Assembly: GCA_902362965.1 (NCBI GenBank)
Contig: CABIYQ010000025.1
Location: 5,968-14,910, forward strand
DNA length: 8,943 bases
Reading direction: 5' to 3'
From: Oscillospiraceae bacterium
Lineage (GTDB): Bacteria > Bacillota > Clostridia > Oscillospirales > Ruminococcaceae
In this document: in pieces, positions 1 to 5,758 of the stretch
Position numbering within the stretch: position 1 is the stretch's first letter
Layout: the number at the start of each line of letters is the position of its first letter
The notes under the pieces: model-generated
Seen by the model: the letters and a program-made list of their open reading frames with translations, nothing else
Databases searched by the model: none
What the model was told of the DNA's origin: nothing
Position numbers and translations under genes: made by a program

Positions 1-1
1 T

Positions 2-1426
2 GAAAGCTATGAAACTGTTTACGATTATTCAGTAAACGGCAAGTACACTGCGTTGCTTCAGAAGGAAGTTAAGACAGTCGAGGGTGAAGAAAATTCGCTT
101 GACCTGAACAGCAATGTTAAGCAGACGGTTTACACTTATGATGCAAACGGTAATCAGATTACAAAGACTGCCGAGGGTAAGACTGAGACCAACACTTACG
201 ACGGTTTGAATCAGCTTATCGGATTTACTGACGGTGAAACGACTGCAAGCTACAAGTATAACGCAAGTGGTCTCAGGTATGAAAAGACTGTTGACGGTCA
301 GACAATAAATCATGTTTGGGACGGAAATAAGCAGATAGTAGCAGATGTAATTGACAACCAGTTCTACGAGGCTGACTGTTATATCAGAGGAACAAATCTT
401 GTTGCAAAGTATAACTATTGGAATGGTGATAAGTCTGAGTATACTTACTATACTCAGAACGCTCATGGCGATGTAGTAAACCTTACTGATAAAGACGGTA
501 AGGTAACAAAGAGTTACAGATATGATGCATTCGGTGTTGAAAAAAACATTGATGAAAATGATACAAATGCATTCCGTTACTGTGGTGAGTATTACGACAA
601 GGAAACAGCTACTGTTTATCTGAGGGCTAGAAATTATAATCCAAGTACTGGTAGGTTTATTTCTAGAGACAGTTATGTGGGTAAGAATGAAGAACCTCTT
701 TCACTGAATAGATATACTTATTGTTATAATAATCCTATAGCTTATATTGATCCAACAGGTTTTGATTCGTATATTTTTTATTTAGAAGAATGGGAAAAAG
801 AAGCATTAGCTGACAAAAAAACTATAGAATCTAGATATGATTCGGAGGTTCATTTAAAACCTGTAAAAAATGCACAAGATTTTATTGAAGAATGGAATTC
901 TATGGGGACTGTCAATAATCAAGCGGTTAGTATAGATACTGTTTTAATTAATACACATGGTTCTGATAATAAAACTATAGGATTTGGAAATGGTAATACA
1001 TTTGGTGATGATGATTTTGATGAGTTGCAAGATAAAGATATGAAAAGTTTGGTTTTATTAGCATGTACGGGAGGACATCTTGATTATGTTGGAACAAACT
1101 TGGCTTCAAGATTTTCTCAAAAAACTAATGGTGCTCCAGTAATGGCAAGTGATGGAACAGTATATGGAAGATGTATATTTGGGTATTATTGGTCACATAG
1201 TGATGACTTTTTTAAAAATCAATTAAAAGAAGAAAGAGAATGTCAAGGTTGGGCAGTCTATCAAAGTAATAAATTAGGTATTACGCAAGTTCAAAAAGTA
1301 AATAAAACATTAAAATATTTCGGTGAAATGTTAGACGATTTAAATAAATATACATTTGGCACTATTAGTAATAAGAAAAAAACAGATGATAGTTCTAAAT
1401 ATTTAGAAAGGTGGTTAAGTTATTAA
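2..1426 (+). CDS. RHS/YD-repeat polymorphic toxin, 3' part, with caspase-like C-terminal tip (5'-truncated by window)
   Basis: The frame is open from base 2, so the gene starts outside the window; the TTG at 53 lies inside it and is not a real start. 474 codons are visible. Residues 1-170 hold YD-type repeats (YTYDANGNQ, NTYDGLNQL, HVWDGNKQI). Residues about 171-253 are the RHS-associated core (RYDAFG, YLRARNYNPSTGRFISRD, NRYTYCYNNP), ending at DPTG at base 760. In RHS proteins this core closes the shell that holds the toxic tip. The tip (residues 254-474, bases 761-1423) is unlike the core and visibly more AT-rich. It has NTHGS with His319 and, after a hydrophobic strand, LLACTGG with Cys355, a spacing that fits a caspase-like (clan CD) His-Cys dyad. 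The tip in cassette 3 has the same pattern. I infer a peptidase toxin of a secreted or cell-surface RHS protein. The RHS assignment is firm; the tip activity is inferred from motifs. Confidence 0.9.
   Translation, partial: ESYETVYDYSVNGKYTALLQKEVKTVEGEENSLDLNSNVKQTVYTYDANGNQITKTAEGKTETNTYDGLNQLIGFTDGETTASYKYNASGLRYEKTVDGQTINHVWDGNKQIVADVIDNQFYEADCYIRGTNLVAKYNYWNGDKSEYTYYTQNAHGDVVNLTDKDGKVTKSYRYDAFGVEKNIDENDTNAFRYCGEYYDKETATVYLRARNYNPSTGRFISRDSYVGKNEEPLSLNRYTYCYNNPIAYIDPTGFDSYIFYLEEWEKEALADKKTIESRYDSEVHLKPVKNAQDFIEEWNSMGTVNNQAVSIDTVLINTHGSDNKTIGFGNGNTFGDDDFDELQDKDMKSLVLLACTGGHLDYVGTNLASRFSQKTNGAPVMASDGTVYGRCIFGYYWSHSDDFFKNQLKEERECQGWAVYQSNKLGITQVQKVNKTLKYFGEMLDDLNKYTFGTISNKKKTDDSSKYLERWLSY
341..760 (+). 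repeat. RHS core, copy 1 (long form)
   Basis: This part of the RHS gene is repeated without indels at 3346-3765, and its 3' portion (581-760) again at 1926-2105. It encodes the last YD units and the RHS-associated core up to DPTG. It is the natural substrate for homologous exchange of tips between the expressed gene and the orphan cassettes. Confidence 0.85.
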
Positions 1427-1451
1427 TAAAATAAGGGTTTCAAAAAAATAT

Positions 1452-1874
1452 TTGGTAATTATTATCATCATAATTCTTATTTTATATTATATTTTTTATA
1501 TAACTAGACCTAATTATGTAATATATGATCGTATACAATTAAAATTACCTAAAGATTTTGAGGTTACGTATTATAATCATACTATTATTGGTGATTATGT
1601 GTACGCTAAAATTAAAATGTCAGAAGAATCGATTGATGGAATTATTAATCAAATAAATAATGAAAAAATATTTCCACAATATGATGATAATAATACATTA
1701 TTAAATGATAGACCTAACTATAAATATGAATGGTTTAAATTTGACGAAGATGATTTATTATTTATTAAAAGATCATTTAGAACAGATCGTAATTTTAAGG
1801 ATAAACATATGCATGATATATGGTTTTTCGTATGTAAAGAAAATGGCGAGTATTATTTATACTTGTCATTTTAA
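1452..1874 (+). CDS. Putative membrane-anchored immunity protein for tip 1
   Basis: This small protein directly follows the tip 1 toxin, the standard position of an immunity gene. The TTG at 1452 gives 140 residues but starts inside the membrane segment. The frame extends upstream without a stop to 1419. An ATT at 1422, seven bases after AAAGGTGG (1407-1414), would add ten residues with the charged stretch NKIRVSKK before the Ile/Leu-rich helix. That makes a better N-in membrane anchor, but needs a very rare start codon. After the helix is a soluble, acidic, aromatic-rich domain of about 115 residues, predicted outside the membrane by the positive-inside rule. I do not recognise the family. 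Function is inferred from position, size and resemblance in layout to the two immunity candidates downstream. Confidence 0.7.
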   Translation: MVIIIIIILILYYIFYITRPNYVIYDRIQLKLPKDFEVTYYNHTIIGDYVYAKIKMSEESIDGIINQINNEKIFPQYDDNNTLLNDRPNYKYEWFKFDEDDLLFIKRSFRTDRNFKDKHMHDIWFFVCKENGEYYLYLSF

Positions 1875-1887
1875 AGACAACAAATAG

Positions 1888-1917
1888 TTTACAAATATGA
1901 AATTTTAGGTATATAAT
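1888..1917 (+). promoter_or_regulatory. Promoter-like element in front of orphan cassette 2
   Basis: TTTACA at 1888-1893, an 18-base spacer and a perfect TATAAT at 1912-1917 fit a sigma-A promoter. The predicted transcription start falls at about 1924, next to the first base of core homology (1926). A similar sequence precedes cassette 3. It could drive the immunity gene at 2746. The region is AT-rich, so a chance match is possible. Confidence 0.5.
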
Positions 1918-1925
1918 TAACATTT

Positions 1926-2105
1926 TGCGGTGAATACTTTGACAAGGAAACAGCAACGGTTTATCTTAGAGCTAGGAATTATAACCCAAGTACAGGTAGG
2001 TTTATTTCAAGGGATAGTTTTGCTGGTAAAAATGAAGAGCCACTTTCTCTAAATAAATATACTTATTGTCATAATAATCCTTTGATTTATTTTGATCCAA
2101 CAGGC
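1926..2105 (+). repeat. RHS core, copy 2 (short form)
   Basis: A 180-base copy of the core's 3' part, in frame with the M91-like tip. Homology to copies 1 and 3 begins sharply at TGC 1926. Bases 1926-2006 are identical to 3586-3666, an 81-base exact match, after which the two copies diverge up to DPTG/DPSG. Confidence 0.85.
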
Positions 2106-2756
2106 AATGTTATTTCTCTGTCAGGATTACCGCAACAACAAGAAGATACGTTATCTTACTTACAACAATTAACAGATTATCCCTTAGCAATTGATGATGA
2201 CGGCAACGTGTCAATTAATAAAGATGTTATTTTGGCAGTGAGATATGAGAGCGGCAACGAATTATTAGAAAGATTGATCAATTCATCGCATGTTATAAAT
2301 ATTGAAGTTATTGATGGAAATGATGGTAATGCATATTCTACGGATAATTATGATAATTCAATTAATCCAGATATTGGGAGCGGAGGAACAGTTTATTTCA
2401 ATCCTATGAAAGATATACAAATTAAAACAGTTAATTCTAATTCCGGATATGTATCGATGAAAAAACGTCCATCTTATATAGGCTTGGGGCATGAGTTGAT
2501 ACATGCTGATAGGGCTGCCAGAGGTGTTAATCTGGGTTCACATAAAATATCATATTTTTATAAGTCACGCATGGATAGAGATAAAACAGTGTTTTCTGAG
2601 ATTATTAGTACATTGCTTAAAACGACAAGCGTAAGGGAAGCGCGTTCTGCTAAAGAAGAAGTAGCAACAGTTGGTCTTAGATATAATAAGAAAGATGATA
2701 TAACAGAGAATGATCTTAGATGGGAACATAGATTGGAGTTAAGGGGTGCGTATTAA
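1926..2756 (+). CDS. Orphan RHS C-terminal cassette with M91-like zinc metallopeptidase tip
   Basis: This reading frame has no credible start: it is open only from 1917, just after a TAA at 1914, and core homology begins abruptly at TGC 1926. Bases 1926-2105 (60 codons) match bases 581-760 of the upstream RHS gene without indels, ending at DPTG. The TTG at 2082 encodes a core residue and has no ribosome site. The 216-residue tip (2106-2753) contains GLGHELIHAD, an HExxH zinc motif (His at 2490 and 2502, Glu at 2493), then EEVATVGL from 2655 and TENDLRWEH near the end, finishing RGAY. This order resembles Pfam Peptidase_M91 (NleD-like effectors), a family known as tips of polymorphic toxins. 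Known M91 effectors cleave host kinases; the target here is unknown. I infer a silent stored tip, expressible after recombination with the full-length RHS gene. Calling it a pseudogene is also fair. Confidence 0.75.
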   Translation, partial: CGEYFDKETATVYLRARNYNPSTGRFISRDSFAGKNEEPLSLNKYTYCHNNPLIYFDPTGNVISLSGLPQQQEDTLSYLQQLTDYPLAIDDDGNVSINKDVILAVRYESGNELLERLINSSHVINIEVIDGNDGNAYSTDNYDNSINPDIGSGGTVYFNPMKDIQIKTVNSNSGYVSMKKRPSYIGLGHELIHADRAARGVNLGSHKISYFYKSRMDRDKTVFSEIISTLLKTTSVREARSAKEEVATVGLRYNKKDDITENDLRWEHRLELRGAY

Positions 2757-3264
2757 TTTTGGGAAGAAATTAATATTATTTATGTCGATTGTAATTATTA
2801 TTTTTATTATTATTTATATTGTTATTAATAATTTAAATGAAAATATTAATAATGTTGAACCGAGTGATAATATCATTATTGCTATTTATCCAACTGGTAC
2901 AGATAGTGAGACCTATTATTTTGATATTAATATAGATGGAAAATTGACTGCGCTATTTGGAACTAGAAAAACTGATAATATTAGTTCTAAAAATTTTATA
3001 AGTTATTCTTCTAATGTAGAAGAAAAAGTTGTAAACTTATATCAAAAAGATATAGTACATATTTTAAAATTATTAAAAGAAATTGAAAATAACAAGGATT
3101 CATTAAATTATAAAATAGTTTATGATTCATGGGATATAGCAATTTACTATAATCGAAAAAGTTATAAAATAAATTATTATACTGATAATGCTTATGTAAA
3201 AGAATTAATAAATTTGCTTATTGATATTTCACCGATTCATGTAGATTTACATGGTTGGTCATAA
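2746..3264 (+). CDS. Putative membrane-anchored immunity protein for the M91-like tip
   Basis: A 172-residue protein starting at GTG 2746, which overlaps the 3' end of the M91-like frame by 11 bases. The GGAG at 2735-2738 lies seven bases upstream, so this start is well supported. It opens with basic residues (MRINFGKK), then an Ile-rich transmembrane helix to about residue 27, then an Asn-rich linker and a soluble domain with alternating strands (YYFDINIDGKLTALFG, YKINYYTD) and a Lys/Glu-rich helix. The predicted orientation puts the soluble domain outside the membrane. I do not recognise the family. Tight coupling to the toxin stop codon is typical of toxin-immunity pairs. Its own ribosome site means it can be translated even if the start-less toxin frame is not. 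Confidence 0.75.
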   Translation: MRINFGKKLILFMSIVIIIFIIIYIVINNLNENINNVEPSDNIIIAIYPTGTDSETYYFDINIDGKLTALFGTRKTDNISSKNFISYSSNVEEKVVNLYQKDIVHILKLLKEIENNKDSLNYKIVYDSWDIAIYYNRKSYKINYYTDNAYVKELINLLIDISPIHVDLHGWS

Positions 3265-3270
3265 AAGTTT

Positions 3271-3303
3271 AGAGTAAAGAAAAATTAATTTTTTCTTTAC
3301 TCT
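3271..3303 (+). terminator. AT-rich hairpin after the M91 immunity gene
   Basis: AGAGTAAAGAAAAA (3271-3284) pairs perfectly with TTTTTCTTTACTCT (3290-3303) around a five-base loop, starting six bases after the stop of the immunity gene. The following TATATTT is a poor T-tract for + strand termination. On the opposite strand the stem would be preceded, not followed, by Ts. It is probably a terminator that insulates cassette 3. Confidence 0.55.
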
Positions 3304-3307
3304 TATA

Positions 3308-3336
3308 TTTAACCAAGATTGAAATTATGATATACT
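3308..3336 (+). promoter_or_regulatory. Promoter-like element in front of orphan cassette 3
   Basis: TTTAAC at 3308-3313, a 17-base spacer and TATACT at 3331-3336 with TG one base upstream (extended -10). Together with the element at 1888 it shares TTTA at the -35 and GAAATT in the spacer. It lies just after the hairpin at 3271, so cassette 3 would need its own promoter. The -35 match is only partial. Confidence 0.42.
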
Positions 3337-3342
3337 AAATTT

Positions 3343-4458
3343 GTTGCAGATGTAATTGACAACCAGTTCTATGATGCAGATTGTTATATAAGAGGAACAA
3401 ATCTTGTAGCAAAGTATAACTATTGGAATGGTGATAAGTCCGAGTATACTTACTACACTCAGAATGCCCATGGTGATGTAGTAAACCTTACTGATAAAGA
3501 CGGTAAGATAACTAAGAGTTACAGATATGATGCATTCGGTGTGGAAAAGAATATTGATGACAGCGATACAAACGCATTCCGTTACTGCGGTGAATACTTT
3601 GACAAGGAAACAGCAACGGTTTATCTTAGAGCTAGGAATTATAACCCAAGTACAGGTAGGTTTATTAGTAGAGATCCCTATTCTGGAAAAAATGAAGAAC
3701 CGTTGTCCTTAAATAAGTATACTTATTGTCAGAACAATCCTTTGATTTTTGTTGATCCTAGTGGTAAATATGGTGTAGTGATTTATGGTTCTTATCCTTA
3801 CGAAGAAAATGCGACTAAGGACAATGAAGAACAAGCTAATATTATTCGTGAAAAATATGAAGTATCTTATGGTGAATGTTATGTTTATGAAGTTGGTACG
3901 GCAGAAGAATTTGTAAATGTCTGGAATTCATTAGATGATTCAAATGGAATTGATGAAATACAAGTAATATGTCATGGAACTGCTTATAGAAATACTCCAG
4001 ATAAAGGTGTTGGATGTATTTATTTTGGAGATTATTCAAGTTTGTATTCTTCTTCGTACACGAATAGTATTGGGGCAAGTGAATATGATAAATCAAGGCG
4101 TTTACGAGGACTAAATGATCAAAATATGAACGATGTTATGCAAAAAAATGTTAGAAGTATTTACTTTAGTGCTTGTAATACATCTAATTTGGATTTTAAA
4201 ACTAATATATCTGAAGCTTTTGCTCAGAAAAACTTTGGTGCAGAAGTAACTGGTTGGGATGGAGGTGTATATTTTAAACGCACTTGGTGGAAAATATTCA
4301 CGGCAAATTGGGATGAGCCAATGGGAATGAATAGTCAAAGTACATTTAAGTACTTTAGAGACAATTCATATAAACAGAATGCAGAAGAAAGAAATCCATC
4401 TAAAGTATCATATCAAGCTTATGGACCGAAAGAACTTGATTCTAATATTTTTAAATAA
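3343..4458 (+). CDS. Orphan RHS C-terminal cassette with caspase-like tip
   Basis: The frame is open from 3331, after a TGA at 3328, and has no ATG near its beginning; the GTG at 3541 falls inside the core and has no ribosome site. Bases 3346-3765 (140 codons) match bases 341-760 of the RHS gene without indels and mostly with synonymous changes, ending at DPSG. The 230-residue tip (3766-4455) resembles tip 1: AEEFVNVWNSL against AQDFIEEWNSM, VICHGT (His codon 3973) against INTHGS, YFSACNTS (Cys codon 4174) against LLACTGG, and a GWDGGVYF strand against ASDGTVYG. The His-Cys spacing is 67 residues, against 36 in tip 1, because of a Ser/Tyr-rich insertion. I infer a second, diverged member of the same caspase-like peptidase family. 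Like cassette 2 it is probably silent until recombined into an expressed RHS gene. Confidence 0.75.
   Translation, partial: VADVIDNQFYDADCYIRGTNLVAKYNYWNGDKSEYTYYTQNAHGDVVNLTDKDGKITKSYRYDAFGVEKNIDDSDTNAFRYCGEYFDKETATVYLRARNYNPSTGRFISRDPYSGKNEEPLSLNKYTYCQNNPLIFVDPSGKYGVVIYGSYPYEENATKDNEEQANIIREKYEVSYGECYVYEVGTAEEFVNVWNSLDDSNGIDEIQVICHGTAYRNTPDKGVGCIYFGDYSSLYSSSYTNSIGASEYDKSRRLRGLNDQNMNDVMQKNVRSIYFSACNTSNLDFKTNISEAFAQKNFGAEVTGWDGGVYFKRTWWKIFTANWDEPMGMNSQSTFKYFRDNSYKQNAEERNPSKVSYQAYGPKELDSNIFK
3346..3765 (+). repeat. RHS core, copy 3 (long form)
   Basis: A 420-base copy of bases 341-760 with equal length. Most differences fall at third codon positions. Amino-acid changes are few and mild (for example Glu to Asp, Val to Ile, Tyr to Phe). 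It contains the 81-base tract shared exactly with copy 2 (3586-3666). Confidence 0.85.
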
Positions 4459-4472
4459 TAAGGATATAATGT

Positions 4473-4943
4473 ATGTTAGCAAACTACAAAAAAATACTAA
4501 AAGTAGGTATAATAATTATTATACTGATTTTAGTATACAATATATTTAAATATATAACTATGCCTTCTGGAAAAAAAGAGCATCTTAAGTTAGAAAATAC
4601 ATTGACTATAGAAATAAATGTGGATAAATGGTATTCCGATAGGACAGTAAAGATAAGTAAGAAGGATACAATAGAAGAACTTCAGAATTTTTTAAATTCG
4701 TTAGAACTGATTGAATTAGAAAAGGATTATGGAAGGAACAATTCAGGGCATCTGTATATGATATTTATGCCTTATGATGATATTTCAATTAAAGGCGAAT
4801 ATTTATGCGTACACCCAAGTGGCACTGATGATAAGGTTTTTACAGAATATTATATTGTTAATTCTGGATACAATCCAATTACAGGAGGCAGTAAAGTTTC
4901 AAGATTTATAGATAAATTGATAGATAATAACTTGGAAGTATAA
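4473..4943 (+). CDS. Putative membrane-anchored immunity protein for the caspase-like tip 3
   Basis: 156 residues from ATG 4473, with AGGA at 4461-4464 eight bases upstream and 14 bases between the toxin stop and this start. The N-terminus MLANYKKILK is basic and is followed by an Ile/Leu-rich membrane helix to about residue 27. Then comes a soluble domain with a Thr/Glu-Ile strand (LTIEINVDKWYSD), a helix (TIEELQNFLNSLELIELEKD) and a C-terminal helix (VSRFIDKLIDNN). The layout, with an anchor and an external domain, matches the other two immunity candidates, although clear sequence identity is not visible by eye. The family is not recognised. A terminator at 4955 closes the unit. Confidence 0.72.
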   Translation: MLANYKKILKVGIIIIILILVYNIFKYITMPSGKKEHLKLENTLTIEINVDKWYSDRTVKISKKDTIEELQNFLNSLELIELEKDYGRNNSGHLYMIFMPYDDISIKGEYLCVHPSGTDDKVFTEYYIVNSGYNPITGGSKVSRFIDKLIDNNLEV

Positions 4944-4954
4944 TCACTTAATTT

Positions 4955-4991
4955 GGAGCAAATAACTTTATAAGTTGTTTGCTCCATTTTT
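4955..4991 (+). terminator. Rho-independent terminator closing the RHS tip array
   Basis: GGAGCAAATAACTT (4955-4968) pairs with AAGTTGTTTGCTCC (4972-4985) over 14 pairs with one G-U wobble, followed by ATTTTT. It begins 12 bases after the stop of the last immunity gene. Confidence 0.8.
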
Positions 4992-5108
4992 ATATATCAT
5001 TCTACTTCAAAATAGTAGAAAAAATCAATAACTAAAGGTTAAAATATATATAAAACCAAAAAGAACCACAAATCTACAAAAAGCAAGTAAAAAAAGCAAT
5101 ATAATTTA

Positions 5109-5153
5109 GGAGTAAAACAAGCTTTTAAAGCATTGTTTACTCCTTATTTTTTT
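5109..5153 (+). terminator. Second terminator-like hairpin
   Basis: GGAGTAAA (5109-5116) pairs with TTTACTCC (5136-5143); an inner stem GCTT/AAGC is separated by small bulges, and TTATTTTTTT follows. No gene lies directly upstream, so it may be left over from a deleted gene or cassette. The GGAGTAAA arm resembles the arms at 3271 and 4955. Confidence 0.65.
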
Positions 5154-5155
5154 AT

Positions 5156-5191
5156 CTCTGTTCCGCTTTAAAGGCGGGATGGAGCTTTTTT
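5156..5191 (+). terminator. Third terminator-like hairpin
   Basis: CTCTGTTCCGC (5156-5166) pairs with GCGGGATGGAG (5174-5184) over 11 positions including three G-U pairs, with loop TTTAAAG, followed by C and six Ts. It sits 12 bases after the previous hairpin stem and is more GC-rich than its surroundings. Confidence 0.65.
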
Positions 5192-5207
5192 ATGCCTGTT
5201 TTTAAGT

Positions 5208-5224
5208 GGCAATGCTATATTGCC
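5208..5224 (+). promoter_or_regulatory. Small hairpin in the leader of the sigma-like gene
   Basis: GGCAAT (5208-5213) pairs perfectly with ATTGCC (5219-5224) around a five-base loop. There is no T-tract after it, so it is not a terminator; it may be an RNA leader structure or a protein-binding palindrome. Confidence 0.35.
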
Positions 5225-5241
5225 GAATATCCGTAGCCTTA

Positions 5242-5271
5242 GGTCTGATTAAAAAATTATCAGATCGGAGG
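5242..5271 (+). promoter_or_regulatory. Hairpin abutting the ribosome site of the sigma-like gene
   Basis: GGTCTGAT (5242-5249) pairs with ATCAGATC (5259-5266), including one G-U pair. The stem ends directly before GGAGG (5267-5271), which lies seven bases from ATG 5279. A stem this close to a strong ribosome site could tune translation; this is inferred from position only. Confidence 0.4.
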
Positions 5272-5278
5272 TGAAAGG

Positions 5279-5650
5279 ATGAATAAATACATAATCAGCG
5301 TTAGAAATACAGCTAACGGGAAATACGAGAATGTTGAAGTTACCGAAGAAGTATACGCAGCATATATGAGAATAGGCTGGAACAACAAGGATAACGATGA
5401 CTCGTTCTTTAAGCATCAGATTCAGTTTTCAGCGCTTTTTGGAAATATCGATGACGCTGTTGAAAATTTTAAGGAATTCATTAACGTAGTGGAAGATGTG
5501 GCAGAAATAACCGATAAAAGTTTAATATCGGAAACTCTTAAAAAAGTATTTATACAGCTTGATCAGGATGAACAGGAATTAATATTCCTTAAATGGTATA
5601 ATATGATAAAAATTACTAACAGAGTCTATAAAATAATAAATATAGCATAG
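5279..5650 (+). CDS. Sigma-70-like regulator, C-terminally truncated
   Basis: 123 residues from ATG 5279 with a strong GGAGG seven bases upstream. The N-terminus (MNKYIISVRNTANGKYENV, then VTEEVYAAYMR and DDSFFKHQIQFSALFG) resembles, from memory, small sigma-70-like proteins common in integrative elements of Clostridia. Those proteins end in a region 4 helix-turn-helix. Here the helix LDQDEQELIFLKWYN fits the start of region 4, and TNRVYKIINIA fits its next part, but TAG follows at 5648 before the recognition helix. I found no convincing continuation in the other two frames. It is therefore probably a decayed or inactive relative. It stands alone, with no adjoining mobile-element genes, so it may be the remnant of a lost element. 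Confidence 0.6.
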   Translation: MNKYIISVRNTANGKYENVEVTEEVYAAYMRIGWNNKDNDDSFFKHQIQFSALFGNIDDAVENFKEFINVVEDVAEITDKSLISETLKKVFIQLDQDEQELIFLKWYNMIKITNRVYKIINIA

Positions 5651-5758
5651 AAGAGTTTTAAGATGCAGTAAATTTATAGTAAAACGAAGAAATATAAGTC
5701 CTTGTAAATTACTTAGCGAAATAATAAACTGTTAAGAAAAGGGAGGACAAATAGGTTT

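Larger units (their letters stand above)
4944..5278. other. Gene-free interval with stacked terminators and a structured leader
   Basis: I see no coding frame here. The left half holds two terminator hairpins separated by a very A-rich stretch (about 5010-5100). A third terminator follows at 5156-5191. From 5192 to 5278 there is a leader for the sigma-like gene with two small hairpins. It marks the boundary between the RHS array and the next module. Confidence 0.7.

Noticed and set aside
29..466. Minus-strand open frame of 145 codons
   Set aside because: It lies opposite the conserved YD-repeat frame, which has clear homology and codon bias; the minus frame has no ribosome site or recognisable domain.
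1705..1887. Plus-strand 60-codon frame inside the tip 1 immunity gene
   Set aside because: It overlaps a better-supported frame and has no ribosome site of its own.
3541..3543. GTG as a true start of cassette 3
   Set aside because: It encodes the Val of the conserved core motif FGVEKN, lacks a ribosome site, and homology continues 195 bases upstream in frame.
3527..3712. Plus-strand 61-codon frame in the core of cassette 3
   Set aside because: It is an out-of-frame reading of the conserved RHS core.
3842..4338. Two minus-strand frames opposite the tip of cassette 3
   Set aside because: They are shadows of the AT-rich tip frame, with no start signals and low-complexity products.
5100..5105. 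TATAAT box as a promoter
   Set aside because: There is no -35 box at suitable spacing, and a transcript would begin inside the terminator hairpin at 5109.
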